Notes: a model not told the origin generated them from the sequence alone. 64,000 nucleotides of DNA from Candidatus Rothia avicola (GCA_019115985.1 DXCN01000040.1:1-64000); one strand, 5' to 3'; positions 35,117 through 44,264 are shown, counted from the stretch's first letter. Numbers and translations are program-made.

Positions 35117-36124
35117 ATGGTGAGCATGTTGCGCGCGCATTTTGTTCTGGAACCAACCCACCGGGTCCACCTAGGCCAGACCTTTGCGACCCTACAGCGC
35201 GGGGCCTTCGACCCCCTCTTTCGTCAGGTAGCCGGGCCTGCTGGCCCTGTTTTTTGGGCGACGGCCCGCGAAGCTGGGGTGGGTCTGCTTGTTCGTTTTG
35301 CCAGGACGCACCCTGCCGACCTGCGCGCCCCGATTGAGGTGACAATCTGGGCGGGAGATAGTTCTGCCGGTGGCACCTCGCCCGCGTCCGCCCTGGAAGC
35401 TTTTGCGGCACGCGTGCCGGGCTGGGTAGGTGAGCAGGACCGGTGGGCCGGTTTCTACGCCTCAGAGGCCTGGGGGCAGCTACCAGCTAGGCTGGTGCGG
35501 GCCCGGGCCGAAGCGCCAGGGTTGCGGCTACCCTCTGTTGGCCTGCTCTCGCAGAACCTGCTACTGGCCATCACCGAACAGCGGGTCACCGGCATCGAGG
35601 CTATGGGAGGTATGCGGGCCCTGCTACGCCAGTACGGTGAGCCAGCTCCTGTAACCGGGCTCCCCGACCAGCCGCCGGGGCTTGTTAGCTTCCCGCAGGC
35701 GTCCGTCTTTGCCCAGATTCCTGACTGGGCCTACCACCGCGCAGGCTTTGACCGCTCCCGTTCATCTGCCATGGTGCACTATGCGAACCGGGCTGAGTCC
35801 TTCGAGCGGTTTGCCGCCCAGCACAGCGTGAGCGAGCTTGCCCGGGCGCTGAACTCGGTTCCCGGCCTTGGCCCCTGGACCATCGCAGAAACCCTGCAAC
35901 GCTACTGTGGCCACCCCGACGCCGTCAGCGTGGGCGACTACCACCTTGCCCACCACGTCACCTACGCCTTCGATGGTACCCGTGGCGATGACGCCCGCAT
36001 GGTGGAGCTACTTGCCCCCTATGCCGGGCACCGCCAGCGGGTCGTGGCCCTCATTAAGGCTGCCGGGATCAGCGATCCGCGCCGCGGCCCCCGGTATGCC
36101 CCGCAGGATATGCGCTCCTTCTAA
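35117..36124 (+). CDS. alkA: DNA-3-methyladenine glycosylase, AlkA-like
   Basis: A helix-hairpin-helix-GPD base-excision enzyme that removes alkylated purines. The 335-residue length fits, and the hairpin LNSVPGLGPWTIAETL is followed by the catalytic Asp in SVGDYHLAHHV. The N-terminal 130 residues have the beta-rich AlkA_N look with little sequence similarity. There is no Ada-type methyltransferase domain. The ATG at 35117 is followed by a second ATG at 35126. It is divergent from the DUF2079 gene and ends at a bidirectional terminator. Confidence 0.85.
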   Translation: MVSMLRAHFVLEPTHRVHLGQTFATLQRGAFDPLFRQVAGPAGPVFWATAREAGVGLLVRFARTHPADLRAPIEVTIWAGDSSAGGTSPASALEAFAARVPGWVGEQDRWAGFYASEAWGQLPARLVRARAEAPGLRLPSVGLLSQNLLLAITEQRVTGIEAMGGMRALLRQYGEPAPVTGLPDQPPGLVSFPQASVFAQIPDWAYHRAGFDRSRSSAMVHYANRAESFERFAAQHSVSELARALNSVPGLGPWTIAETLQRYCGHPDAVSVGDYHLAHHVTYAFDGTRGDDARMVELLAPYAGHRQRVVALIKAAGISDPRRGPRYAPQDMRSF

Positions 36125-36128
36125 GACA

Positions 36129-36162
36129 AAGTCGCCCTCCCCTAGTTAGGGGAGGGCGACTT
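36129..36162. terminator. Bidirectional terminator between alkA and trxA
   Basis: Stem AAGTCGCCCTCCCC pairs fully with GGGGAGGGCGACTT around a short loop. The ends are only modestly A/T-rich on either strand. It is placed between convergent genes. Confidence 0.8.
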
Positions 36163-36183
36163 ATACAAAGAAAGTTAGTGGCC

Positions 36184-36564
36184 TTAGGCCTGCTCAGCCT
36201 GGGCTGCTTCAGCCTCGGCAACCTGCTTATGTACCTCGGCCATATCCAGATTCTTAACAGCGTCGATAATCTGGTCGAACTGCTGGGCATTTAGGGCGCC
36301 GGGCTGGGAGAAGACGAGAACGCCCTCGCGGAAGCCCATGATGGTGGGGATAGAGGTGATACCTGCTGCGGCGGCCAGCTGCTGCTGGTCTTCGGTATCG
36401 ACCTTGCCGAAGGTGATGTCGGCGTGCTTTTCAGATGCAGCTTCGAAGATGGGGCCGAACTGCTTACAGGGGCCGCACCAGTCGGCCCAGAAGTCGAGGA
36501 AGAGGATGTCTGAGTTTTCGACGTTCTGGGTCAGGTTTTCCTGGGTAATTTCAATGGTTGCCAT
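36184..36564 (-). CDS. trxA: Thioredoxin
   Basis: The 126-residue protein has the WCGPC active site at residues 29-33 (FWADWCGPCKQ) and the cis-proline segment ITSIPTIMGF. It has a C-terminal acidic Ala/Glu extension of about 18 residues, unusual for the smallest thioredoxins but seen in actinobacteria. The ATG at 36564 gives MATIEITQENL; the frame opens three codons earlier. It is a cytosolic general disulfide reductant, and trxB is not nearby. Confidence 0.93.
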   Translation of the reverse strand: MATIEITQENLTQNVENSDILFLDFWADWCGPCKQFGPIFEAASEKHADITFGKVDTEDQQQLAAAAGITSIPTIMGFREGVLVFSQPGALNAQQFDQIIDAVKNLDMAEVHKQVAEAEAAQAEQA

Positions 36565-36649
36565 GAGAAACACGCTACCGGTTTTATCGGGGCTTGTCTA
36601 AAAGCTGTGGCCGGTTTCTCTGATAATGAAGCTAGCCCACGATGGGAAT

Positions 36650-36682
36650 AAAAAAAATCCCGCCTCGTGTGAAGCGGGATTT
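36650..36682 (-). terminator. Terminator of tRNA-Tyr
   Basis: On the minus strand AAATCCCGC pairs with GCGGGATTT, followed by at least eight T. It lies just past the 3' end of the tRNA. Confidence 0.9.
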
Positions 36683-36688
36683 CTGCTG

Positions 36689-36770
36689 TGGCAGATGAGG
36701 GATTTGAACCCCCGTAGGCAATGCCAGCTGATTTACAGTCAGCCCCCTTTGGCCGCTCGGGTAATCTGCC
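36689..36770 (-). tRNA. trnY: tRNA-Tyr (GTA)
   Basis: An 82-nt long-variable-arm tRNA with acceptor GGCAGAT/ATCTGCC, discriminator A and anticodon loop CTGTAAA (GTA) in stem GCTGA/TCAGC. CCA is not encoded. It has its own terminator. Confidence 0.96.
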
Positions 36771-36882
36771 GTATTCAATTTCTTGAATGTGTTCGTTTGA
36801 GCGAACAGTAGAACACTTTACACGCTTTTAGGCAGCTTGCCAAACCGAAAGTGGCTTTTGTTGCAAAGACCACTTAAGTGGG

Positions 36883-36917
36883 CCGACTGGCGCGCTATGA
36901 GAGCGGACGCCAGTCGG
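36883..36917 (-). other. Hairpin downstream of the 36925 gene
   Basis: CCGACTGGCG pairs perfectly with CGCCAGTCGG across a 15-nt loop that contains the 8-mer GCGGACGC. No T-run follows on the minus strand, so it may be a weak terminator or an RNA-end-protecting stem. Confidence 0.5.
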
Positions 36918-36924
36918 GGTGAGG

Positions 36925-37335
36925 CTAGTTGGATGCAGAGCTTGCCGCCAGGGCTTCTTGCTCTAGCAGGAGCGATATTTCAAGGTTTTCTAGGTAGGCA
37001 TAAGCCTGGTCGGGGGTGCACATGCCGCCGCGAATTTCGCGGGAGAGGTTTTCTTTCACGCCCTCAAATCTGGCGACTAAATCAGCATCGTGCAGGGTTT
37101 GCCCTAGCCCGCGGGCAAAATCTGGGGCACGTTTGACTTCAGATGAGCTGCCGCCCGCGGGGGCAGTTGCATCGGCGGCAGTAAAGCCGTCTGCTACCAA
37201 ATCTGCAAGGAGAGCCTCGTAGGCTCGTTGCATGGTCTCGTCAGTTACAGCTAGTACCTGGTGCGCTGCCGGAGTGGTTCCTGAGCCGGGCTGTAGGCCG
37301 GCTGCAGCGTGGGCAGCTGTCTTTTTTTCAGCCAT
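36925..37335 (-). CDS. Small hypothetical protein
   Basis: The 136-residue acidic, Ala-rich protein (MAEKKTAAHAAAGLQ start) has no membrane segment or recognised motif. The middle (TDETMQRAYEALLADLVADG) and C-terminal halves look alpha-helical. The ATG at 37335 has GAAAGATGAAG upstream; the frame opens seven codons earlier. It stands alone before a hairpin, and a role cannot be assigned. Confidence 0.6.
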   Translation of the reverse strand: MAEKKTAAHAAAGLQPGSGTTPAAHQVLAVTDETMQRAYEALLADLVADGFTAADATAPAGGSSSEVKRAPDFARGLGQTLHDADLVARFEGVKENLSREIRGGMCTPDQAYAYLENLEISLLLEQEALAASSASN

Positions 37336-37514
37336 AGCTTCATCTTTCCAAACCAAGATGAACTTTAGCTGAGAATGGTGTCACAGTTTCATAACGATTG
37401 CGAGAACCTGCATAGCCCCCGCAAAACAGGGTACCTTTGTAGGTAAGCGCCCCTCCCCCGCTAGCGGTCTACAGGGGCACGGTCACCTATCTACAAGCAA
37501 AGAGGTAAGCACCC

Positions 37515-38006
37515 GTGGCAAGCGATTCATCATTCGACGTTGTTTCAAAGGTTGACAAGCAGGAAGTTTCTAACGCCCTCAACCAGGCCCAGAAGGAAGT
37601 AGCCCAGCGCTACGACTTCCGCGGTGTCGGCGCTGAGATTGATTTCTCCGGCGAAAAAATCCTGATTAAGGCTAACTCCGAAGAGCGCGCCCTGGCTGTG
37701 CTCGATGTCTTCCAGTCCAAGCTGGTCAAGCGCGGCATCTCGCTCAAGTCCCTTGATTCCGGCGCCCCCTACGCCTCTGGCAAGGAATACCGCATTGAGT
37801 CCTCTATCAAGGAGGGCATCGCCCAGGACCAGGCCAAGAAAATCTCTAAGCTCATTCGTGAAGAGGGCCCCAAGTCAGTCAAGGCCACTATTCAGGGCGA
37901 TGAGCTGCGCGTAACCTCCAAGTCCCGCGATGACCTGCAGGACGTCATTGCCCTGCTCAAGGGCGCCGACCTTGAGGTTGACCTGCAGTTCGTCAACTAC
38001 CGCTAG
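37515..38006 (+). CDS. yajQ: YajQ-family nucleotide-binding protein
   Basis: YajQ proteins bind cyclic di-GMP in some bacteria and RNA or nucleotides in others. The 163-residue product starts [20 protein letters not shown] and has the two ferredoxin-like repeats. Conserved parts are [17 protein letters not shown] and the C-terminal [15 protein letters not shown], then [11 protein letters not shown]. The start is GTG at 37515 with AGAGG upstream. Confidence 0.93.
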   Translation: MASDSSFDVVSKVDKQEVSNALNQAQKEVAQRYDFRGVGAEIDFSGEKILIKANSEERALAVLDVFQSKLVKRGISLKSLDSGAPYASGKEYRIESSIKEGIAQDQAKKISKLIREEGPKSVKATIQGDELRVTSKSRDDLQDVIALLKGADLEVDLQFVNYR

Positions 38007-38044
38007 GCACCTGCCCCATAGGGGCGTCCGCACCTAGGTATAAG

Positions 38045-38080
38045 GCTCCCCACCTGCCCGGGCAGGTGGGGAGCTCTTCT
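38045..38080 (+). terminator. Terminator of yajQ
   Basis: A perfect 15-bp stem (GCTCCCCACCTGCCC and complement, 38045-38074) is followed by TCTTCTTT. Confidence 0.88.
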
Positions 38081-38131
38081 TTGACCTGTTCAGATTTGTA
38101 CGGTCAACTGAAGCCGACCGTGACCTACCGG

Positions 38132-39025
38132 TTAGAGTTGGCCGTTCTGGCGGGCCATGTTTTCCAGGCGGGCGATACGGTCAGCCATGGGCGGGTGGGT
38201 GGCCATCAGGTTCTTAATCGAACTGCCGCCACGGAAGGGGTTAGCAATCATCATGGAGGCAGCACCTGCGGTCTGGCGGTTGTCAGGGTTCATGGGGTAG
38301 CGTGACACCCCGTTTTCCAGCTTGTGCAGGGCGGACGCCAGCGCCAGCGGGTCGCCGGTAAGATGGGCGCCGTCCTCGTCGGCGTCATATTCGCGAGTGC
38401 GGCTAATAGCCATTTGCATGACGGCCGAGGCCAGAGGAGCCAGGAAGGCAATGAGCAGGGTGAAGATGAGGCCGCCACCGCGGTTTTCTTCGCGGTTGCC
38501 ACCAAACATGGCGCCGAAGGTAGCGAACTGGGCAATGGTACCGATGACGGAGGCGATAGCGGCAGCAATGGAGCCGGTCAGAATATCGCGGTTGTAGACG
38601 TGCATGAGCTCGTGGCCAATCACACCGCGCATCTCGCGCTCGTCGAGCAGCTGCAGAATTCCCTCGGTGCAGCAGACCGCGGCGTTCTGGGGGTTACGGC
38701 CGGTAGCGAAGGCGTTGGGGGTCATGGTCGGGGCAACGTAGAGCTTGGGCATGGGCTGGTTGGCCTTAGCTGAGAGCTCTTCAACGATGGCATAGAGGCC
38801 GGGAATCTGCTCGCGGGTCACGGGGTAGGCGTTCATGGAGCGGATAGCGAGCTTGTCTGAGTTCCAGTAGGTGTAGGCGACCGTACCTACACCGATCAGG
38901 CCGAAGAGCACAATAAAGATTGAGCTTCGGGTGAAGTAGGCCAGGCCTGCGCCAATAAGGAGCAGGAAACCTATCATCGACCCCAAGAGCAGGGCTGTTT
39001 TGAGGCCGTTGTTATGGCTGTGCAT
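38132..39025 (-). CDS. htpX: Zinc metalloprotease HtpX
   Basis: HtpX is a membrane-bound M48 protease that degrades misfolded membrane proteins. The 297-residue product has two N-terminal helices (residues 10-52) and the zinc motif HELMH at 138-142, with the following helices after it. The distal glutamate ligand lies in the segment SRTREYDADEDGA. Length and layout are standard. It stands alone, convergent with yajQ across a terminator. Confidence 0.94.
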   Translation of the reverse strand: MHSHNNGLKTALLLGSMIGFLLLIGAGLAYFTRSSIFIVLFGLIGVGTVAYTYWNSDKLAIRSMNAYPVTREQIPGLYAIVEELSAKANQPMPKLYVAPTMTPNAFATGRNPQNAAVCCTEGILQLLDEREMRGVIGHELMHVYNRDILTGSIAAAIASVIGTIAQFATFGAMFGGNREENRGGGLIFTLLIAFLAPLASAVMQMAISRTREYDADEDGAHLTGDPLALASALHKLENGVSRYPMNPDNRQTAGAASMMIANPFRGGSSIKNLMATHPPMADRIARLENMARQNGQL

Positions 39026-39106
39026 GAAAGTCCTTTCGTCGGGGTCTTGATTCTAGGTTAGATGCCCAAGCTGAGATAGTGCCCGGTGTTCCGCTAGAGG
39101 CTTTAG

Positions 39107-39150
39107 AAAAAACGCCCACCCAGCCCCTTGTGCGGGGCCGGTAGGCGTTT
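39107..39150 (-). terminator. Terminator of the sigma-fusion gene
   Basis: On the minus strand AAACGCC.ACC.GCCCC pairs with GGGGC.GG..GGCGTTT, with few mismatches, followed by six T. Confidence 0.85.
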
Positions 39151-39155
39151 CTTAC

Positions 39156-41135
39156 TTAGTAGCAGGTGATGTCTTGAATTCGGCTGATGCCAAAGTAGCT
39201 CTCAAGAACGTAGGTGGCATAGGGTGATTCAATAATGATGGGGGGCAGGTAGGTTCCGAACCCCGAGGGTATATCAGTGCCTTCGGAGTCAGTGACCAGG
39301 AAGGTGATGATGCACATGCGGTTATCACCAACGGGGTGCCCAATGGTATCCCAGGGGGTGTTAGCGATGAACTCGTAGTACTCCGGAGTACCCACCCAGT
39401 CCAGGGGTCCCAGAATCTCAGGGATTCCCGTATCGGGGTCCACCGGGTCGACAGGCTCAACAGGAACCTCAGGGTCGATAGGCTGTTCGGGAGCAATCGG
39501 GGTCTCAGGTTCTGCAGGAGGGGTTGGCTCAGAGGGAGCAACCGGCTCCATAGGATCCTCAGGGGTGACCGGCTCGGCAGGAGCAACCGGCTCCACAGGA
39601 TCCTCAGGGGTGACCGGCTCGGCAGGAGCTTCCGGCTGCGAGGGAACAGCAGGGGCTTCGGGGGTAGCAGGTGGCTCAGAGGTGACCGGGGCAACCGAAG
39701 ACTCAGGGTCAGGAGCCAGAAGAACCTTCGCAGAAACAGGCTCAGTCAGAGACACTGTAACGTTTTCGGAAGCGGCAGGAGCACTCGCATGAGATGCAGC
39801 AGACCCAGCGGTCCTGTTCCTTGAAGCAGAGCTACCGTCGGACGAGGCAGCAGCAAGTGGCTGCCCGGCAGGAGCTTCCGGCGCCACGGCGTGGGTTAGA
39901 GAATTTGAAGAGGCAGCACTGCTAGAGCTGTTGCTACCCTGGCCAGCTGAGGGCCCGTTAACGGCCACAGACGAGCGCAAGGTTTCGGCGGCCATGCCGC
40001 TAGAGACGCTCTGGGGCTCGTTCACCAGGCTATCGGTAACGCCTGAAGTATCATCGCTCGGCTGGGCTTTAGGGGTCTGCAGCTGGAAGTCTGCACTGAT
40101 AACCGCTGACCCGGCCGAAGAATTATTGACCAGGGCCATACCACCGGCCACAGCACCGATAGCGGTCACGACCGCAGCGGCGCCGGCCAGGGCCTGACTG
40201 CCGGGCGTCCAGCGTCCGCCCCCAAAGCTTGAGAAGAGGCCGCCCTGGGAACCGGCCCCAGCGGCGCCACCAGCCCCAGCGGCGCCACCTGCCCCAGCGG
40301 CGGCGCCACCAGCCGCGCCACCGGCCAGGAAGGGCAGAAGCACCTTGGAACCATCGGTGATAACGGGCACCAGGCCCGCCAGTACGGGGAAGACCCAAAC
40401 ACGCATGGACTTGTTGATACCGGCTAGGGTCAGGTATTCCGAGGTGCAGTAGGAGCACACCGACAGGTGCAGGCGCAGAGCTTCGCTACGCTTCTTAGTC
40501 AGGGAGCCACGCACCATAGAGCTCAGGTGGGGTGAGTACTGGGCGCATTCGTCGGTCTTCGGCGCGTTCTGGTGGGCCCGCAAGAAGCCTTCACGTAGGC
40601 TCTCACGGGCACGGGTAGCCAGGGCCGAGACGGCATTGGCAGAAAGGTTCATGGTCTGGGCGACTTCACGGGGTTTCTTACCTTCAACCTCGGTCATCCA
40701 GAGCACGGTCTGCCAGCGTTCCGGCAGGCCTGTAAAGGCGCTAATGAGCTCGTCTGATTCATGTAATTTCAAGACGGCTTCGTCCAGCGAGCCCATGGAT
40801 TCCAGGTGCTCTTCTTCGCTGGGTACTTCTTTTTGGGCAATCAGGCCATTTTCTGCCGCCAGGTGGGCAATAGTGGTAGCCAGGTAGGCACCCATAAAGG
40901 TTCGGGGGCCCTTACCGTTTTTGAGGGCCTGGAGCACACGCACAAAGGCTTCGGAGACGATGTCTTCTGAGAGGGTGTTGTTAGAGGTGTGCTTGTAAGC
41001 AATGGCGCGAGCCATCGACACGTAACGTTCATACAAAACGCCGAACGAATCAAGCTTGCCGTCGCGGACGTCCGAGAGCAGCAGTTCGTCGGTGGGGCCG
41101 CCAGTAGCTGGTTGCGCGGTGTTGTGTGATTGCAT
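39156..41135 (-). CDS. ECF-type sigma factor fused to zinc-finger, membrane and proline-rich extracytoplasmic regions
   Basis: The 659-residue protein starts with sigma region 2 (about residues 20-95) and region 4 (130-185, VAQTMNLSANAVSALATRAR). A zinc-binding anti-sigma motif follows, with Cys197 and H-x3-C-x2-C at 223-230 (HLSVCSYC). Next come hydrophobic stretches near 246-262 and a Gly/Ala-rich linker with a second segment near 318-340. A long Ser/Thr-rich and Pro/Glu-repeat part (470-570) follows, and a C-terminal domain of about 90 residues with two cysteines. Known actinobacterial ECF groups carry such C-terminal fusions. A membrane-tethered sigma factor controlled by an outside signal is inferred. 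It stands alone with its own terminator. Confidence 0.85.
   Translation of the reverse strand: MQSHNTAQPATGGPTDELLLSDVRDGKLDSFGVLYERYVSMARAIAYKHTSNNTLSEDIVSEAFVRVLQALKNGKGPRTFMGAYLATTIAHLAAENGLIAQKEVPSEEEHLESMGSLDEAVLKLHESDELISAFTGLPERWQTVLWMTEVEGKKPREVAQTMNLSANAVSALATRARESLREGFLRAHQNAPKTDECAQYSPHLSSMVRGSLTKKRSEALRLHLSVCSYCTSEYLTLAGINKSMRVWVFPVLAGLVPVITDGSKVLLPFLAGGAAGGAAAGAGGAAGAGGAAGAGSQGGLFSSFGGGRWTPGSQALAGAAAVVTAIGAVAGGMALVNNSSAGSAVISADFQLQTPKAQPSDDTSGVTDSLVNEPQSVSSGMAAETLRSSVAVNGPSAGQGSNSSSSAASSNSLTHAVAPEAPAGQPLAAASSDGSSASRNRTAGSAASHASAPAASENVTVSLTEPVSAKVLLAPDPESSVAPVTSEPPATPEAPAVPSQPEAPAEPVTPEDPVEPVAPAEPVTPEDPMEPVAPSEPTPPAEPETPIAPEQPIDPEVPVEPVDPVDPDTGIPEILGPLDWVGTPEYYEFIANTPWDTIGHPVGDNRMCIITFLVTDSEGTDIPSGFGTYLPPIIIESPYATYVLESYFGISRIQDITCY
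39541..39630 (-). repeat. Two 45-bp tandem repeats in the sigma-fusion gene
   Basis: Units 39541-39585 and 39586-39630 differ at two positions by eye. Each encodes a Pro/Glu/Val-rich block of fifteen residues. Further, more diverged P-E-x-P units flank them. Copy number could vary between strains. Confidence 0.8.
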
Positions 41136-42054
41136 GAAAATCCCTGGGTTTATGCGAGTTACCCCTAGTTAGAGTGGTGGGGCATTCCATTCAGTCTATC
41201 GGGATTATGCCCTGTGCGCAGTAGTTTGTGGAAAGAACAACAACAGCCCGGCCCCTATGCAGTGATAGGGGGCGGGCCGTGTTGCCCCTAGCGGTAAAGC
41301 GGTGCGAGCCTCTCTACCCTCTGTTGGCGGCAGCGGCTCCCCTTCCCTGGAGGTGCCGCCTGCCGGTGGTGAGTATGTAGCTTGTGCGCCACCACCCACG
41401 AACAGTGTTGGCACTTTGCGTTTCAGCGCCTGCGAAAGCATCTGAAGTGTATTGGGTTGTATGCGTTTGCCCTGCACAGAGCCCGCGAACGGCCCTGTGC
41501 GGTGGCTATTTTCTGTATGTGCTGGGCAGAGCCGCTCGATAAGTTCCAGCAGCGGCGGCTCTGCACCTTAACACATCACAGTGTGGCTCCTTGGGCGCCG
41601 GGGCGCTTTCCCCTAGTCCCGGCGAGGTGCCGTTGTGCTCATCGAATCCCCACGATTGACGGGCACGATTTATTCCCTTGTTCCCCGCCCTGCTTCCCAT
41701 GGCAGTTTGGGGGTGGTGTGCCACCGAGCCGATCATGAAAACCGGATAGGCGCACCCGACAGTTTTGCACTGTCATAGATAAAGAGCTGTTTGGGCCCGT
41801 TTCATGACGCGAAAACGGGAAGTTTTTTTAAAAAACTTTTTTAGATCCCCTCAAATACACACCTGACAAGTACTTTTGCTTCTCAAAGTTTTTTAAAAGT
41901 TTGAAGCTCTGCGCCCGGCAAAGCCGCCGCATCGCTCGCAATAGGTAGGCGTGGATGTCCGCCCTCCTTTCACAGCAAGGCCAGCTGGGCGCACCCGCTG
42001 GCCTGCCTTACCCAAGGTCCAGCCCAGGCATTCTTGAGGGGCTACCCAGCCTTA
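41136..42054. other. Long intergenic region with several hairpins, no supported gene
   Basis: About 920 bp without a convincing gene. Hairpins: GCCCGGCCCCTAT with a near-complement (41240-41275); GCACAG.GCC/GGC.CTGTGC (about 41474-41501); GCAGAGCCGC/GCGGCTCTGC (41526-41565); an A/T-rich dyad AAGTTTTTTTAAAAAACTT followed by T (about 41820-41845); GGCCAGC/GCTGGCC (about 41981-42005). On the minus strand, 41205-41567 is open and one part (GKRIQPNTLQMLSQALKRK) looks like the end of an XRE helix-turn-helix domain, but its flanks are not protein-like. A non-coding RNA or gene remnants are both possible. Confidence 0.45.
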
Positions 42055-42081
42055 CCTTATTGTGAAAGATTCAAAATAAGG
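42055..42081. promoter_or_regulatory. 27-bp palindrome upstream of the Fur-family gene (candidate operator)
   Basis: Half-sites CCTTATT-GTGAA and TTCAA-AATAAGG around AGA are complementary at all but one pair of positions. It ends 14 bp before the Fur-type start. A/T-rich dyads of this sort bind Fur/CatR/PerR-type repressors, so autoregulation and control of the following catalase are likely. Confidence 0.7.
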
Positions 42082-42094
42082 ATATTATGGTGAC

Positions 42095-42646
42095 ATGATG
42101 TCAACAATAAGCACCCTCGGAGCAAACGGCTGCAGTCACATCCCCGGCAGCACCGAAACCCCCGCCAGCGCTCACCAAGAGGCCTGGTCAGCCCAGCTCC
42201 GAGCCAAGGGCCGCCGCGTCACCAAGCAGCGCCTCGCCGTGCTTGCCGCTGTACACGATAACCCCCACTCCACCGCAGACGCCGTGGTCACGGCCGTCCG
42301 CCAGGAACTGCCGGGCATCACCGTGCAGTCGGTCTACGTCGTCCTTGCCGACCTCACCGACATCAATATGCTCCGCAAGTTTGAACCACCGGGATCAGCA
42401 GGGCTCTACGAGACCCGCACCGGCGACAACCACCACCACGCCTACTGCATCCGCTGCGGCAAGGTCGAAGACGTGGACTGCGCCATCGGGGCCGCCCCCT
42501 GCCTGACCCCCAGCGATTTTCACGGCATGGCTCTTCTCAGCGCCGATGTGCTCTACCGAGGCATCTGCGCCGACTGCCAAAACGCCGACGAAAGAGAAGT
42601 GGCCCTCGCCCAGCAGGCAGCCGCCAACCAGGCACTAGCCAGCTAG
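42095..42646 (+). CDS. furA: Fur-family transcriptional regulator (FurA/CatR-like)
   Basis: The 183-residue regulator has an N-terminal winged helix (RVTKQRLAVLAAVHDNPHST, then VQSVYVVLADLTDINML). A C-terminal dimerisation domain carries His113-115 (DNHHHAYCIRCGKVEDVDC) and structural-zinc pairs C118-x2-C121 and C158-x2-C161. Its position directly before a catalase matches CatR/PerR/FurA-type peroxide sensors, which lose DNA binding when oxidised. An N-terminal extension of about 30 residues is unusual for the family. ATGs at 42095 and 42098 are both possible starts. Confidence 0.88.
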   Translation: MMSTISTLGANGCSHIPGSTETPASAHQEAWSAQLRAKGRRVTKQRLAVLAAVHDNPHSTADAVVTAVRQELPGITVQSVYVVLADLTDINMLRKFEPPGSAGLYETRTGDNHHHAYCIRCGKVEDVDCAIGAAPCLTPSDFHGMALLSADVLYRGICADCQNADEREVALAQQAAANQALAS

Positions 42647-42731
42647 GGCAGAGCGTCATCACCCTCTGTCTGCCTACTAGAACCTCCCCTAGAGACAGGC
42701 AGAAACAAACCCACACAGGAAAGTAGGAAAA

Positions 42732-44234
42732 ATGAACAACCCGATTAAGCCCGGTTCATTTACCACCACCACCCAGGGTGCCCCCGTTGCCTCAGACAAC
42801 GACTCCCTGACCGTAGGTGCCGACGGCCCCATCGTCCTGCACGATGCCTACACCGTCGAAAAGCTCGCCCAGTTCAACCGCGAGCGCGTCCCCGAGCGCG
42901 TTGTCCACGCCAAGGGCACCGGCGCATTCGGTGTCTTTGAGACCACCGAAGATGTCTCCAAGTACACCCGTGCAGCCCTCTTCCAGCCGGGTGTATCCAC
43001 CGAGATGCTGATTCGTTTCTCCACCGTTGCCGGTGAGCAGGGTTCACCCGACACCTGGCGCGACCCCCGCGGTTTTGCGGTCAAGTTCTACACCACCGAG
43101 GGTAACTACGACCTGGTCGGTAACAACACCCCCATCTTCTTCATCCGCGACGCTATCAAGTTCCCCGACTTCATCCACTCCCAGAAGCGTCTGCCCGGTA
43201 ACGGCCTGCGCAACAACGACATGCAGTGGGACTTCTGGAGCCTGCGCACCGAGTCAGCCCACCAGGTAACCTGGCTCATGGGTGACCGCGGCATCCCCGC
43301 TACCCTGCGCCACATGGACGGCTTCGGTTCACACACCTACCAGTGGATCAACGCCGAAGGCGAGCGTTTCTGGGTCAAGTACCACTTCAAGACTGACCAG
43401 GGCAACGACTTCCTGACCGGTGCTGATGCTGAGCGTATCGCTGGCGAAAACGCTGACTACCACCGTCAGGACCTCTACGAAGCTATCGAGCGCGGCGAGT
43501 TCCCCTCATGGACTCTCTACGTTCAGGTCATGCCCTACGAGGACGCCAAGACCTACCGCTTCAACCCCTTCGACCTGACCAAGATCTGGCCCCACGCTGA
43601 CTACCCCCTGATCAAGGTGGGTAAGATGACCCTGAACAAGAACCCCGAGAACTTCTTCGCTCAGATTGAGCAGGCTACCTTCTCCCCCTCCAACTTCGTT
43701 CCGGGTATCGCAGCCTCCCCCGACAAGATGCTGTTGGGCCGCATCTTCTCCTACCCCGATGCACACCGTTACCGTGTAGGCACCAACTTCGCTGACCTGC
43801 CCGTCAACTACGCGAAGAACGCTGAAGTAAACAACTACAGCCAGGACGGCGCTATGCGCTACACCTTCAACAGCCCCGACACCCCCGTCTACGCCCCCAA
43901 CACCTTCGGTGGCCCCCACGCTGACGCTGCCCGCGCCGGTGAGGGTTCTTGGGAAGCTGACGGCGCCCTGGTTCGCGCTGCTGCCACCCTGCACGCTGAG
44001 GACGACGACTTCGGCCAGGCCCGCACCCTCTACGCCGATGTCATGGACGATGCCGCTAAGGCCCGTCTGGTTGAGAACATCGCCGGTCACGTTGGTGCTG
44101 TTGTCTCTGACGAGATTCGTGAGCGTGCCTTCAAGTACTGGGATTCAGTCCACGAAGAGCTGGGCGCCCGCGTACGTGAGGCCTACAAGCACAACAATGA
44201 GCAGAGCAACGAGCCCACTCCCCAGACCACCTAA
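42732..44234 (+). CDS. katA: Monofunctional heme catalase
   Basis: KatA disproportionates hydrogen peroxide. The 500-residue clade-3-sized protein has the distal histidine in [14 protein letters not shown] (His59), [10 protein letters not shown] with the distal asparagine and the heme-ligand tyrosine in [12 protein letters not shown]. No C-terminal flavodoxin-like domain is present. AGGAAAGTAGGAAAA supplies a ribosome-binding site. It lies 85 bp after furA, and its codon use is the strongly biased type of abundant proteins. Confidence 0.97.
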   Translation: MNNPIKPGSFTTTTQGAPVASDNDSLTVGADGPIVLHDAYTVEKLAQFNRERVPERVVHAKGTGAFGVFETTEDVSKYTRAALFQPGVSTEMLIRFSTVAGEQGSPDTWRDPRGFAVKFYTTEGNYDLVGNNTPIFFIRDAIKFPDFIHSQKRLPGNGLRNNDMQWDFWSLRTESAHQVTWLMGDRGIPATLRHMDGFGSHTYQWINAEGERFWVKYHFKTDQGNDFLTGADAERIAGENADYHRQDLYEAIERGEFPSWTLYVQVMPYEDAKTYRFNPFDLTKIWPHADYPLIKVGKMTLNKNPENFFAQIEQATFSPSNFVPGIAASPDKMLLGRIFSYPDAHRYRVGTNFADLPVNYAKNAEVNNYSQDGAMRYTFNSPDTPVYAPNTFGGPHADAARAGEGSWEADGALVRAAATLHAEDDDFGQARTLYADVMDDAAKARLVENIAGHVGAVVSDEIRERAFKYWDSVHEELGARVREAYKHNNEQSNEPTPQTT

Positions 44235-44264
44235 GGTCTGCGGTAAAGCCTAGCTTTTCGCAAG

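Noticed and set aside
39541..39630. Tandem repeats as a possible CRISPR array
   Set aside because: There are no spacers; the units are in-frame coding repeats of the sigma-fusion protein.
41382..41738. 118-codon plus-strand open frame in the long gap
   Set aside because: No codon bias like neighbouring genes, no recognisable protein, and it runs through several hairpins; treated as chance.
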